DNA of 45,935 nucleotides from Thermoanaerobaculia bacterium (GCA_947259195.1 CAMYLC010000179.1:1-45935); one strand, 5' to 3'; shown: positions 1 through 7,790, numbered from the stretch's first letter. Notes: generated by a model from the letters alone, not told the origin. Made by a program: numbers and translations.

Positions 1-534
1 GCCCTGTGGGGAAGACGGTCGGCCACCCGTTTCGCTCTGGCGAGGGTAGCGCTGGCAATCGGCCTTGTCGTTGCACCGCTGGGCGAGATGGCAGTCGCGC
101 TCCCCTCCTCATTGGGTTCGGTGCCCTCCGCTGGAGAGTCGCGCCGAATTCTGGCCGGCGTGCTGCCCAACGTCTATCGGGCCTTCGAATTCCGCCAGGA
201 GTCGGACGCCTATGATCGTCTGGCAGTCAGCGTTACCGGCGACACCCTTTCCGAGATCTATCTCGAGCACCGCCGGTCGCTGGAGATGGAAGAGCGGGGC
301 GGAGCACGAGCGCGAGTCGAAACGGTGGAGGTGCCGGAGGTGCGCCAGGTCTCTCCAGCCGACAACGGAGGTTTCGTGGCGGATGCCGTCTGGGTCGTCG
401 GCGGAACGGTCACCCACTTCGGTCACCGCCACTTCCGTCAGAACCGGTACGACGCCCGAGTGAGCCTGGTGCCCGTGGACAACACCTGGAAGATCCACAC
501 CATCGAGCTCTTCGACGAGGAACGAATACGGTGA
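1..534 (+). CDS. Membrane-linked hypothetical protein, C-terminal part (5' end outside window)
   Basis: The reading frame is open from the first base, so the gene starts upstream; 177 residues are visible. The first ~35 visible residues include a hydrophobic stretch (ALARVALAIGLVVAPLG) that looks like a last membrane helix or an export signal. After it comes a soluble domain of ~130 residues with a VYRAFEFRQESDAYD start and a W-rich, beta-rich end (ADAVWVVGG, HFGHRHFRQNRYDARV, TWKIHTIELFDEERI). From memory, similar domains form the C-terminal part of membrane proteins in Planctomycetes and Proteobacteria, with no assigned function. The stop codon overlaps the GTG start of the next gene by four bases (GTGA), so the two are almost certainly co-translated. 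Proximity to a membrane-anchored foldase suggests an envelope role, which is inference only. Confidence 0.7.
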   Translation, partial: ALWGRRSATRFALARVALAIGLVVAPLGEMAVALPSSLGSVPSAGESRRILAGVLPNVYRAFEFRQESDAYDRLAVSVTGDTLSEIYLEHRRSLEMEERGGARARVETVEVPEVRQVSPADNGGFVADAVWVVGGTVTHFGHRHFRQNRYDARVSLVPVDNTWKIHTIELFDEERIR

Positions 535-1421
535 CCAGCATGAGTCGAGACGAATCCACCCACAAGCGATCCTTCCTGCGACAGCCGCTTTTTCAGTTTC
601 TCGTCCTGGGCCTGATTCTCTTCGGGCTCTACGTGGTTTTCGGCGAGAAGGAGGAGACCGAGAGCAAGGAGATCGTGATCTCGAGCCAGCAGATCGAGCT
701 TCTAGCCTCGATGTGGGAGAAGCAGTGGAGGCGGCCACCCACACCGCAGGAGCTCAACGGCCTGGTCCAGAGCTTTATTCGCGAGGAGGTGTTGTACCGC
801 GAGGCGCTGGCCATGGGATTGGACCGAGACGACATGGTGGTTCGCCGGCGACTGGCCCAGAAGATCGAGTTCCTGGCTCAGGACCTGGCGACCCAGGGCG
901 AGCCAGGTGACGCGGAGCTTCGCACGTTCTACCAGGAGAACGCCGAGGTTTTCGAGGTGCCGGCGACCGTGACCTTCAGCCACGTCTATCTGAACCTGGA
1001 CACCCGAGGAGAGGACACTTTCGAGGATGCAGATCGGATTCTGGCCGATTTGCGGCAGGGCGCCGATCCCAGACAGGTCGGCGACCGGTTCATGCTGCAG
1101 AGCCACTACGCCGATCTGGCTCAGCAAGGTGTGGCTCGCAACTTTGGAAGCCAGTTCGCCGAGGCCGTCTTCGAATTGACGCCGGGCATCTGGGAGGGCC
1201 CCGTTCAGTCGGGCTACGGGCTCCACCTGGTGCGAGTCGAGGGCAGAGCAGAGGCGTACCTGTCACCGTTCGAGGAGGTGCGTCTCAGGGTTCGGGACGA
1301 GTTCATCTCCAACCGGCGCCGCGAGGTCGATGAGCTCTTCTTTGAGCGTCTCCGCGAGAACTACGAGATCGTCATCGAAGAGCCTGCCTCCGAGCCCGCA
1401 GACACCGAACCCACCAGCTAG
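531..1421 (+). CDS. Membrane-anchored parvulin-type peptidyl-prolyl isomerase
   Basis: The 296-residue protein has a short basic cytoplasmic tail, one membrane helix at about residues 17-37 (FQFLVLGLILFGLYVVFG) and a large periplasmic part. The periplasmic region has a SurA/PpiD/PrsA-like helical chaperone segment with a LNGLVQSFIREEVLYREA motif near residue 80. It is followed by a rotamase-like domain at about 135-240 (VTFSHVYLN, ...GPVQSGYGLHLVRVEG) and a charged C-terminal helix. Family members isomerise X-Pro bonds and assist folding of exported or outer-membrane proteins. The GTG at 531 is chosen because it overlaps the previous stop (GTGA), giving translational coupling; an ATG three codons later (540) is the alternative. 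The central rotamase motif is divergent, so enzymatic activity is less certain than the chaperone-like fold. Confidence 0.85.
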   Translation: MTSMSRDESTHKRSFLRQPLFQFLVLGLILFGLYVVFGEKEETESKEIVISSQQIELLASMWEKQWRRPPTPQELNGLVQSFIREEVLYREALAMGLDRDDMVVRRRLAQKIEFLAQDLATQGEPGDAELRTFYQENAEVFEVPATVTFSHVYLNLDTRGEDTFEDADRILADLRQGADPRQVGDRFMLQSHYADLAQQGVARNFGSQFAEAVFELTPGIWEGPVQSGYGLHLVRVEGRAEAYLSPFEEVRLRVRDEFISNRRREVDELFFERLRENYEIVIEEPASEPADTEPTS

Positions 1422-1437
1422 CCGCCGTTCTGAGGTT

Positions 1438-1488
1438 CGTCCGGGTGGCCCGCTAAAGCGTCCTGGGGCTTGGATCCTGGGTCCTGGG
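1438..1488 (+). repeat. Dispersed intergenic element, copy 1 (partial module B plus module A)
   Basis: CGTCCGGGTGGCCCGC at 1438-1453 matches the first 16 bases of the 60-bp elements at 31555 and 43234. The 20-mer at 1469-1488 (CTTGGATCCTGGGTCCTGGG) is identical to 31502-31521. A reverse-complement relative lies at 4596-4617, differing mainly by a 7-base deletion. This indicates a mosaic repeat family confined to intergenic DNA. Confidence 0.7.
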
Positions 1489-1604
1489 CAATGGGGCTGA
1501 TGGTGAGGGGGTCCGACGCGGGGCCCCCAGGGGGCTATCCTCCCTTCCGCTGCAAGAACCCCCATGGAGGTCCCCACGCCGAACCGCTGGCACCAGAGAA
1601 GGCA

Positions 1605-1636
1605 ATAGGGGCATAGGGGCGTAAGGGCGTAGGGGA
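1605..1636 (+). repeat. 4 x 8-bp G-rich tandem array (NTAGGGGC), G-quadruplex candidate
   Basis: Four consecutive 8-bp units are seen: ATAGGGGC, ATAGGGGC, GTAAGGGC, GTAGGGGA. Four runs of three to four G separated by four to five bases fit the usual G-quadruplex pattern. Related arrays lie at 38121-38152 (opposite strand) and 39423-39454. Confidence 0.75.
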
Positions 1637-1888
1637 ACAGCGGTGCAAGGCCGCGTACGAGGTCTCCAGCCGGAGGCCCAGGACGACGGGGGAGAGTCTC
1701 GTGCGTGGCCCAATACCACCGACGAGGGGCTCAGAACTCAGCTCCCAAACCCTTTATCGTCACTGCGCCTGTTTCCAGCTGTGGTCTTGGCGCCGTCCCT
1801 TTGAAGGGGCATGCCTGGCCTACCGCCCTGTGCCGCTCCGAGCTGGCCAGTGGTAGATTGTCGCTGTTGTCGTTTTGTGTGTCTCTTC

Positions 1889-1904
1889 AGGAGGGATCAC
1901 CATT
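1889..1904 (+). promoter_or_regulatory. Shine-Dalgarno that points to an ATT start for the S9 peptidase
   Basis: AGGAGGG at 1889-1895 is followed by a six-base spacer and an in-frame ATT at 1902. The next standard in-frame start, TTG at 1911, is 15 bases away. The upstream TTG at 1875 has no ribosome-binding site and would read through this one. There is no in-frame ATG nearby. Confidence 0.5.
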
Positions 1905-4595
1905 GGATGGTTGATCAGGCCTGCGGTGCTGGCGATCGGCCTGCTCTGGTCCACTGCTGCGTGGAGTGACGTCGGGCGGCCGGAGCTCTGGACCGTGGAG
2001 GACCTGGTCTTGGCAGAATCCTCCGAAGGATGGAAGCTGTCTCCGGACGGCGGTGTCGCGGTCTGGGTCAAGAAATCCGTCGAAAAAGTCGGTGATGAGG
2101 AAAAAGAGGTCTCCAGGCTCTGGCTGAGTCGCCTGGACGATGGCACTCGTGTTCAGCTGACAAGGGGCCAGGAGAGCGTCTCGAGCCCAGCCTTCTCGCC
2201 CGATGGTCTCCACCTGGCCTTCCTGTCCAACCGGAAGGTTCCTGGCGAGGAGGACGGCAAGATCGGCAAGAGCCAACTCTGGGCCTTGGCGCTGTCGGGT
2301 GGCGAGGCCTGGCCGATCACCCGTCTGGAGCGTGGTGTCGAGGAGTTCGGGTGGATCGATGGCGGGAGCCTGGCAATCGCAGCCCAGGAGGCACCGAGCC
2401 TCTGGGAGCAGCAGCGCAAGACGGCCAAAGACACCTCTCGCGTCGTGGACGATGCCGAGCACGAGCCGCCGGTGCGTTTGTTCAGGGTGCAGCTCGAGGG
2501 TGGCGACGTCGAGCCCCTGACCCACAATGCCGATTGGATCAGTGAGCTCGCGGTTTCGCCTGACGGGCGCTTTGCCGTGGTCACGGCGCACCAGAGCCTG
2601 TCGTACGAGTTCGACCAGAAGATCGCTCCTCATACGCGGCTCGTCGACCTGGCGACCGGCAGAGAGGAGCGCCTGCTGGCCGACGGTCAGTTGCTTCCGA
2701 ACGGGCTGCGTTGGGCCCCAGATTCGGAGGGCTTCTATTTCATCGACCGGTACACGCGCCACCCGACCTATCGGCAAGCGACGATCAGCGAGCTCTGGTA
2801 CTGGCCTCTGGACACTCGCGAGCCGGAGCGGGTGGAGATGGACTGGCCCCGGGGGGTAGGGCGAGGCTACACGCCGACCGAGGGTGGCGTCCTGGTGCTG
2901 CTGGCCGACGGGGTGCGATTTCGGCCGGCTCGAATCGACCGCCAGGCGAGCGGCTGGAGCCGCAGCGATCTGGCGGGGGAGCACGTCTCGAACCTGGATG
3001 CGCTGATAGCCACGCCCGACGGAGGCCGTATCGCCTACGGGTACTCGACAGCGAATATCCCAGACCAGTGGTACGGAGCTGTACTGAACGGTGCACGGGT
3101 AGAACAGGTACAGAGACTCTCCGATCTCAATCCGAGCTTTGCGCAAAAGACCACAGGTCGGACCAAGGTGATCCGCTGGCAGGGGGCTCAGGGCGAGGAG
3201 GTGGAAGGCCTCCTGCACTATCCCCTCGGCTGGGAAGAGGGTAAGAAGTACCCGCTGGTTCTCGACATCCACGGCGGGCCGACGGGCGTGGATCGGGACA
3301 CCTGGGATTCCGACTGGCACGACCCCAACATCCTGTGGCGCCAGCGAGGTGCCTTCGTGCTGCAGGTCAACTACCACGGCAGCTCCGACTACGGTCTCGA
3401 CTGGGTGGAGTCGATCGGCGAGGGCAAGTACTACGATCTCGAGGTTCCCGACATCGAAGCCGGAGTCGACGAGGTGATTCGCCTCGGCCTGGTCGATGCG
3501 GACCGGTTGGCCTCCAGCGGCTGGAGCAATGGGGGCATCCTGACGGCGGCCCTCATCACCGAGACTCGACGCTATCGGGCAGCCATCATCGGTGCAGCGG
3601 ACGTCGAGTGGTTCTCGGACTGGGCGAATGTCGATTTCGGGGCCGCCTTCGACAACTACTATTTCGGTGGCACTCCGTGGGAGATACCGGAGGTCTATCT
3701 GGAGAAATCGCCCTTTTTCAAGCTGCACGAGGTGACCACGCCGACCCTGGTCCATACCGGTACGGCCGATCGTAATGTGCCCCCGCACCAGTCCTGGTCT
3801 CTGTTCCGGGTACTCCAGCAGGAGGGGAAGGCACCCACCAAGCTGCTGCTCTACCCCGACGAGCCTCACAGCCTGCAGAAGCCCGCCCATCAACGGCGCA
3901 AGATCGAGGAGGACCTCGCCTGGTTCGATCTCTACCTGTTCGGCAGTGGAGACAAGGGCAACACTGCCATCAAGGATCAATCCCTCCTGGCGGGTCTCTT
4001 GGCCACCGCCGGTGCGGCCCGAATGGACCGTGCCTATGGTCTGGCGAAGGTCGGTAAGCTGACGCCGGAGACCGTGGACTTCGGCAGTTTGGAGGTGGGA
4101 CGCTTCGAGGTGACCCGCGCTCAGTACGCTGCCTTCGAGCCGAGCACGGAAGTCCAACCAGGAGAGGAGAACCTACCGATGACGGGTGTCTCCTACCAAG
4201 AGGCGACCGACTATTCGAAGAAGTTGGCCGGAATTTCAGGTCGGCCTTTCCGCCTGCCCACTACCGCCGAGGCCAAGACGCTGATGGATATCGCAGGGAC
4301 CCCTGGCAACACCTTGGATCGGTGGGCCGGCTACAGTCCCAACCCGGAGGACCGAGCCGCGATCCTCGAGGCCGTAGCGGCCCATCCGGGTCTGTCCCTG
4401 CTACAGCCGGTCGGCAGCCGGGCTGGCTCCGGTCACGACCCGATTTTCGATCTCGATGGCAATGCGGCGGAGTGGTCGACCGGCGAGGATGGCGAGGGCC
4501 AGGCGATCGGCCCCAGCGCCGATCGCGCCAGAGGCTCGTCCGTCACGGAGTCCCCCGACCCGGCATATATCGGCTTCCGAGTAGTGGTCGACTGA
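1902..4595 (+). CDS. S9 family (prolyl oligopeptidase-type) peptidase fused to an FGE/SUMF1-like domain
   Basis: Numbered from ATT 1902 (897 residues). Residues ~1-20 form a signal peptide (LIRPAVLAIGLLWSTAAWS). Residues ~25-400 are TolB/WD40-like beta-propeller repeats (SPDG motifs), and ~410-700 is an alpha/beta-hydrolase. The catalytic triad is visible: Ser542 in GWSNGG, Asp623 in TADRNVPP and His656 in DEPHSL. Such enzymes hydrolyse oligopeptides, often after Pro, in the periplasm or outside the cell. Residues ~720-897 resemble the formylglycine-generating-enzyme/sulfatase-modifying fold: VTRAQYAAF, MTGVSYQEATDYSKKL, RPFRLPTTAEAK, FDLDGNAAEWS and YIGFRVVVD. This domain has no cysteine, so it cannot use the copper-cysteine oxidase chemistry and is probably a binding module. 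The next gene is convergent. The alternative start is TTG 1911 with the same mature protein. Confidence 0.9.
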   Translation: MGWLIRPAVLAIGLLWSTAAWSDVGRPELWTVEDLVLAESSEGWKLSPDGGVAVWVKKSVEKVGDEEKEVSRLWLSRLDDGTRVQLTRGQESVSSPAFSPDGLHLAFLSNRKVPGEEDGKIGKSQLWALALSGGEAWPITRLERGVEEFGWIDGGSLAIAAQEAPSLWEQQRKTAKDTSRVVDDAEHEPPVRLFRVQLEGGDVEPLTHNADWISELAVSPDGRFAVVTAHQSLSYEFDQKIAPHTRLVDLATGREERLLADGQLLPNGLRWAPDSEGFYFIDRYTRHPTYRQATISELWYWPLDTREPERVEMDWPRGVGRGYTPTEGGVLVLLADGVRFRPARIDRQASGWSRSDLAGEHVSNLDALIATPDGGRIAYGYSTANIPDQWYGAVLNGARVEQVQRLSDLNPSFAQKTTGRTKVIRWQGAQGEEVEGLLHYPLGWEEGKKYPLVLDIHGGPTGVDRDTWDSDWHDPNILWRQRGAFVLQVNYHGSSDYGLDWVESIGEGKYYDLEVPDIEAGVDEVIRLGLVDADRLASSGWSNGGILTAALITETRRYRAAIIGAADVEWFSDWANVDFGAAFDNYYFGGTPWEIPEVYLEKSPFFKLHEVTTPTLVHTGTADRNVPPHQSWSLFRVLQQEGKAPTKLLLYPDEPHSLQKPAHQRRKIEEDLAWFDLYLFGSGDKGNTAIKDQSLLAGLLATAGAARMDRAYGLAKVGKLTPETVDFGSLEVGRFEVTRAQYAAFEPSTEVQPGEENLPMTGVSYQEATDYSKKLAGISGRPFRLPTTAEAKTLMDIAGTPGNTLDRWAGYSPNPEDRAAILEAVAAHPGLSLLQPVGSRAGSGHDPIFDLDGNAAEWSTGEDGEGQAIGPSADRARGSSVTESPDPAYIGFRVVVD

Positions 4596-4617
4596 CCAGG
4601 ACCCAAGCCCCAGGACG
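4596..4617 (-). repeat. Inverted, shortened copy of the dispersed intergenic element (module A)
   Basis: The reverse complement (CGTCCTGGGGCTTGGGTCCTGG) matches the element at about 1458-1487 except for a 7-base deletion. It begins directly after the stop codon of the S9 peptidase. Confidence 0.55.
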
Positions 4618-4657
4618 GGTGGAGGCTGGGGATGGCCGGCCGCTTCAACCCTCATGC

Positions 4658-4676
4658 CTCGAGCCTGGGGCTCGAG
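4658..4676. terminator. Hairpin between convergent genes, probable bidirectional terminator
   Basis: CTCGAGCC (4658-4665) and GGCTCGAG (4669-4676) form a perfect 8-bp stem with a 3-base loop. It lies between the S9 peptidase stop (4595) and the zinc-ribbon stop (4681) on the opposite strand. No strong T-tract follows on either side, so it may act as an RNA 3'-end stabiliser. Confidence 0.5.
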
Positions 4677-4680
4677 TCAC

Positions 4681-4890
4681 TTACTTCGGCGGCAGGATGG
4701 TGAAGGCGGAAGTGTCGTCGTCCATCTTCGAGCCAACAGAGTTGCCGCAGACAGAGCAGAGGTAGTCGAACTTGTTACCGGATGGGAGAACCAGGAGCAA
4801 CCGCTTGCGCACGGGTGTCGCACGCTTGCAGTTGGCGCAGAAGAGCTCGCTGACCTCGAATTCGCTGTAGCTGTCGGTTGGCTGTCGCAT
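4681..4890 (-). CDS. Small zinc-ribbon protein
   Basis: The 69-residue protein has two CxxC knuckles, C18-x2-C21 (FCANC) and C45-x2-C48 (LCSVCG), with a basic segment between them (KRATPVRKRLLLV). This is a typical four-cysteine zinc ribbon. It has no signal peptide, so it is probably cytoplasmic. The start is set at the ATG ending at 4890: a longer frame exists upstream, but it overlaps the neighbouring metallopeptidase gene in another frame and has no family-like sequence. The stop of the peptidase lies 26 bases upstream, so the two may be co-transcribed. The function is unknown; RNA, DNA or protein binding are all possible for this fold. Confidence 0.75.
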   Translation of the reverse strand: MRQPTDSYSEFEVSELFCANCKRATPVRKRLLLVLPSGNKFDYLCSVCGNSVGSKMDDDTSAFTILPPK

Positions 4891-4916
4891 GGTCTCTCGG
4901 ACTGAAGAGTATCGCG

Positions 4917-6227
4917 TCACTCGAGCTCGGAGGCCACCGCTGGTCTCGAGATCAGGTCCGAAAACAAGCGCCAGCGCTCCTCGGGCCGGTCGGGTGTGCC
5001 GCCAAGGCTCTCGATGTACTGGCCTACCACCCTCTGGCCCAGGTTGTAGTTGATGACGTAGCTCCGATACTGCTCGATGAAGCGGAGGCGCTGCTCGGCG
5101 CGTGCGCGGCTCATCATTGAGTAGGTGGTCAGCCATTCGACCGCCTCTTCGGCGTCCATCTCCCCGTCCAAGTAGCCTCGCGCGGCCTCGTTGCCGGCGA
5201 ACCCCAATTCCTTCGTCAGGTCCTGAACCTCGTAGTACTCCCGCACTCGTTGGGGGTCGAGGCCGGCCAGCGGGAAGAGCACGGTCTCTTCGAGCTCGAG
5301 GCGCTTGCCGGAAGGAAAGGCCACGTCAATGCCGAAGTTGGCTGTACCCTCGGCCAGGAAAGAGCGGGGGCTGAAGAGTGGATAGATCGTGAACTCCATC
5401 CAGCCCAGCTCATTCACCATCTCCCGCTCCAGCAGCAGGTTGTAGACGTGATGCCCCGGGTAGCCCTCATGGCAGGCGAGGTCGAGGGCTCGATCGATGT
5501 AGATGGGCAGATCGGTGTTGACTTGGATCAGGCTCTGGTAGCCACCCTTGTACCAGTTGTAACCGCTCCAGGACTTGTCCGTCACGTACTCCACCGTGAA
5601 GCTCTCGCCTGGCGGCAGATCGATGTATTTCCGGGTCTCCTGGCGGCAAGCTTCGATGGCTGCCTGGAAGACGGCGTCGAGGCTCTCGGGAGGAATGACG
5701 AAGCTCTGCCTGAAAGCGTCGAAACGCTCCAGAATCGAGCCCTCGCCGGGTAAGCGGTCGTCGAGCTTGTCCAGGACACCTTGAAAGTGCTCTGCAGAAA
5801 GAGTGGGGGCCACCGCGTCGTAAAGGGCGGCCGACTCCTGGTCGAAAGTCATGGCTACGCCGGAAAGCAGGTCGACGCGGGCGATGAGCGATTCGAGGCT
5901 CTTGCTCATGAACAGACGGCGAGCCGCCGCGAGATCTTCGTCGCGCTCCGGCCCTGAGGACTGCAGTGCTTCGAGGGCGCTGACTGCGCGATTCCGGATC
6001 TCGTCCAGGGCCAGGGCAGACTCCCGCGCCTCCAATTGCCACTCTTCAGGCCCGAAGTAGGCATCGACGTAGTCGGCATCGTGCTGGCCGAGGGCCAACA
6101 CCAGCTTGACAAAGGATTCCGCGATTTCGTCCATGGGATCTCCTTGCGGCTCCACCGCCTGGCAACCGTCGAGCAACAGCGAAAGCAGCACGACCAGGAT
6201 GACTCGGGTTCTGAATCTGGAAGGCAT
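4917..6227 (-). CDS. DUF885-type metallopeptidase-like lipoprotein
   Basis: The 436-residue protein begins with an export signal ending in LLLDGC, so Cys22 is the probable lipidated residue, although Asp at -2 is unusual. The central helical region is followed by CHEGYPGHHVYN (His253, Glu254, His259, His260), the HExxPGHH-like metal-binding motif of DUF885 proteins. A glutamate-containing segment further on (SFLAEGTANFGIDVAF) is likely to supply another ligand. DUF885 proteins are predicted zinc peptidases of the cell envelope, with few biochemical studies. At 436 residues it is shorter than the ~590-residue DUF885 protein encoded at 34249, mainly because of a shorter N-terminal helical part. 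The gene is divergent from the DUF2911 gene and followed by the zinc-ribbon gene. Confidence 0.8.
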   Translation of the reverse strand: MPSRFRTRVILVVLLSLLLDGCQAVEPQGDPMDEIAESFVKLVLALGQHDADYVDAYFGPEEWQLEARESALALDEIRNRAVSALEALQSSGPERDEDLAAARRLFMSKSLESLIARVDLLSGVAMTFDQESAALYDAVAPTLSAEHFQGVLDKLDDRLPGEGSILERFDAFRQSFVIPPESLDAVFQAAIEACRQETRKYIDLPPGESFTVEYVTDKSWSGYNWYKGGYQSLIQVNTDLPIYIDRALDLACHEGYPGHHVYNLLLEREMVNELGWMEFTIYPLFSPRSFLAEGTANFGIDVAFPSGKRLELEETVLFPLAGLDPQRVREYYEVQDLTKELGFAGNEAARGYLDGEMDAEEAVEWLTTYSMMSRARAEQRLRFIEQYRSYVINYNLGQRVVGQYIESLGGTPDRPEERWRLFSDLISRPAVASELE

Positions 6228-6339
6228 CGGGGTCTCCGGTGGGTTTCGAGGCGGACCTAGGTTACACTGACATCAGTTTGGAGCCGAAACCCAACCAACA
6301 ATCCTGGTTTGGACAGGGTGACACACAAGGAGGAATCAC

Positions 6340-6873
6340 ATGCGGTGCACCAAGAGCAGTGTTTTTCTGATCCTGATGATCGTAGTTCTGCTGGGTGTCG
6401 TGCCGACGCTGGCCCAAAGGGGCGATGACGCCGACCGAGCCAGCAAGAACGGCAAGACCGATGGCAGCATCGAAGGGGTCGATGTAACGCTGGAGTATGG
6501 CCGACCCAACGTCAAGAGCCGGACGATCTGGGGCGGTCTCGTCCCCTACGGCGAGGTCTGGCGGACCGGTGCCAACGAGGCCACGACGTTCACCATCAGC
6601 AAGGACGTGATGGTCGAAGGTCAGGAGCTCGCCGCCGGCACCTACGGTGTCTTCACGATTCCCGGTGAGTCCGAGTGGGTCGTTATCTTCAACAAGGTGC
6701 CGGATCAGTGGGGCGCCATGAAATACGACGAGGCGGAGGACGCACTCAGAGTCACTGTCGAGCCTGAGGCAGCGGAGTTCGTCGAGAGCATGGAGTTCGG
6801 GATCGACGGCTCCGACATGGTGCTCCGTTGGGAGAATCTGGCAGTTCCCGTGACGATTACCGCCGCCAATTAG
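6340..6873 (+). CDS. DUF2911 family exported protein
   Basis: The 177-residue protein has a signal peptide at about 1-25 (VFLILMIVVLLGVVPTLAQ). It carries the hallmarks of DUF2911: GVDVTLEYGRPNVKSRTIWGG, LVPYGEVWRTGANEAT, LAAGTYGVFTIPG, WVVIFNK and WGAMKYD. The family is common in Bacteroidota and Acidobacteriota and has no established activity; it forms a beta-sandwich-like periplasmic domain. The start is secure because AAGGAGGA at 6327-6334 sits five bases before the ATG. The next gene begins seven bases after its stop, so 6340-7779 is probably one transcript. The upstream 112 bases separate it from a divergent peptidase gene. Confidence 0.9.
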   Translation: MRCTKSSVFLILMIVVLLGVVPTLAQRGDDADRASKNGKTDGSIEGVDVTLEYGRPNVKSRTIWGGLVPYGEVWRTGANEATTFTISKDVMVEGQELAAGTYGVFTIPGESEWVVIFNKVPDQWGAMKYDEAEDALRVTVEPEAAEFVESMEFGIDGSDMVLRWENLAVPVTITAAN

Positions 6874-6880
6874 GCACACG

Positions 6881-7351
6881 ATGGGTGACCTGCGACAGCG
6901 GAGGATCGGGGCGGGTATTGTCCTGATTGTTGTCGGGGTAGGTCTCTATCTTCAGCAGCACTACACCCGCATCGGGGATGAAGCGGTCCTGCTCATCCTC
7001 GGTGCCGCGTTTCTTGGCGGCTACTTCTACAAGCGTCAGTTCGGGCTCCTGATTCCAGGCTGCCTGCTCCTCGGTCTGGGTCTGGGCAGCACCGGAGAGG
7101 CCTGGATCGATCCTTCGGCCGATAGCACTCTCCTGGGCCTGGGCCTCGGCTTCATCGCAATATGGGTGATCGGTTTCGTGGTTGAGAAACGGCGGCAATT
7201 CTGGCCACTGATTCCTGGTGCTGCGCTGATTCTCACGGCGATTCCCCAGACCGATGACGTGGCCTCCTACTTGTTCGAGAACTGGCAGCTCATCTTGGTC
7301 CTGATAGGGGTCTGCCTGCTTTTCGCGGCCTTTCTCGGCAAGAAGGAGTAG
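6881..7351 (+). CDS. Small multi-spanning membrane protein
   Basis: The 156-residue, very hydrophobic protein has about five or six membrane segments: IGAGIVLIVVGVGLYL near 10-25, AVLLILGAAFLGGYFY near 36-50, LLIPGCLLLGLGLG near 57-70, LLGLGLGFIAIWVIGFVV near 85-102, FWPLIPGAALILTAI near 108-122, and a last helix near 135-152. It ends in a charged GKKE tail. Layout and sequence resemble the LiaI/LiaF-like or DUF5668-type helices seen in sensor and stress membrane proteins, but I cannot assign a family firmly. It starts seven bases after the DUF2911 stop and is probably co-transcribed. Confidence 0.75.
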   Translation: MGDLRQRRIGAGIVLIVVGVGLYLQQHYTRIGDEAVLLILGAAFLGGYFYKRQFGLLIPGCLLLGLGLGSTGEAWIDPSADSTLLGLGLGFIAIWVIGFVVEKRRQFWPLIPGAALILTAIPQTDDVASYLFENWQLILVLIGVCLLFAAFLGKKE

Positions 7352-7395
7352 GCCCCCAAGCCCCTATAGGCCCCCAGGTTTTCAGGAGACGCATC

Positions 7396-7779
7396 GTGAG
7401 CCCCATACTGATGGCGGGCACCCTTATCGTCAACTTGGCGTTGGTGTTCTACACCATCGGCATCGTTTCGGAACAGCGGAGCCACCGCATCACGAAGAGG
7501 GTGCTGATCTTCCTGACCGCGGGAGTGACCTTCGACATCATCGCCACAGCCTGCATGATCACGGGCTCTTCGAAGGGCCCCTTCACGGCCCATGGCCTCC
7601 TCGGCTATTCATCACTCGCCGCGATGCTGCTCGAGACCTCATTCGCCTGGAGGCATCGCCTGCAGGAGGGCGAAGCGCCGGTCCCCGACTGGCTGCACAC
7701 GTATTCGCGTCTGGCCTACAGCTGGTGGGTCATTGCCTACATCACCGGAGCACTTCTGGTAATGGCCCGGCGCAGCTAG
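7396..7779 (+). CDS. HsmA-family (TIGR03987-like) membrane protein
   Basis: The 127-residue protein has four predicted membrane helices. Characteristic segments are MAGTLIVNLALVFYTIGI, HRITKRVLIFLTAGVTFDI, ATACMITGSS, FTAHGLLGYSSLAAMLLE and YSWWVIAYITGALLV, which match what I recall of the TIGR03987/HsmA family. The biochemical function is not settled. The GTG start at 7396 is supported by CAGGAGA at 7383-7389. The 44 bases between it and the preceding gene are C-rich (CCCCCAAGCCCCTATAGG), resembling the repeat families elsewhere in the window. Confidence 0.75.
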   Translation: MSPILMAGTLIVNLALVFYTIGIVSEQRSHRITKRVLIFLTAGVTFDIIATACMITGSSKGPFTAHGLLGYSSLAAMLLETSFAWRHRLQEGEAPVPDWLHTYSRLAYSWWVIAYITGALLVMARRS

Positions 7780-7790
7780 CGAACAGTTGG

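Larger units (their letters stand above)
1422..1901. other. 480-bp intergenic region made of short dispersed repeats
   Basis: I see no convincing gene here. The stretch contains a copy of a dispersed element (1438-1488), a GC-rich run of imperfect inverted GGGGTCC/GGGGCCCCC character around 1506-1532, and a 4 x 8-bp G-rich array (1605-1636). The last ~25 bases carry the ribosome-binding site of the S9 peptidase gene. Short open frames in it lack ribosome-binding sites and are not called. Confidence 0.6.

Noticed and set aside
1422..1901. Short open frames in the intergenic region before the S9 peptidase
   Set aside because: They lack ribosome-binding sites and translate repeat DNA into low-complexity Pro/Arg sequence.
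1887..4157. 756-codon open frame on the minus strand opposite the S9 peptidase
   Set aside because: It is an antisense shadow of a high-GC gene; the plus-strand frame has a complete catalytic triad and family motifs, and the antisense product shows none.
4891..5136. N-terminal extension of the small zinc-ribbon protein
   Set aside because: It overlaps the DUF885 gene in another frame and gives Arg/Pro-rich sequence without family similarity.
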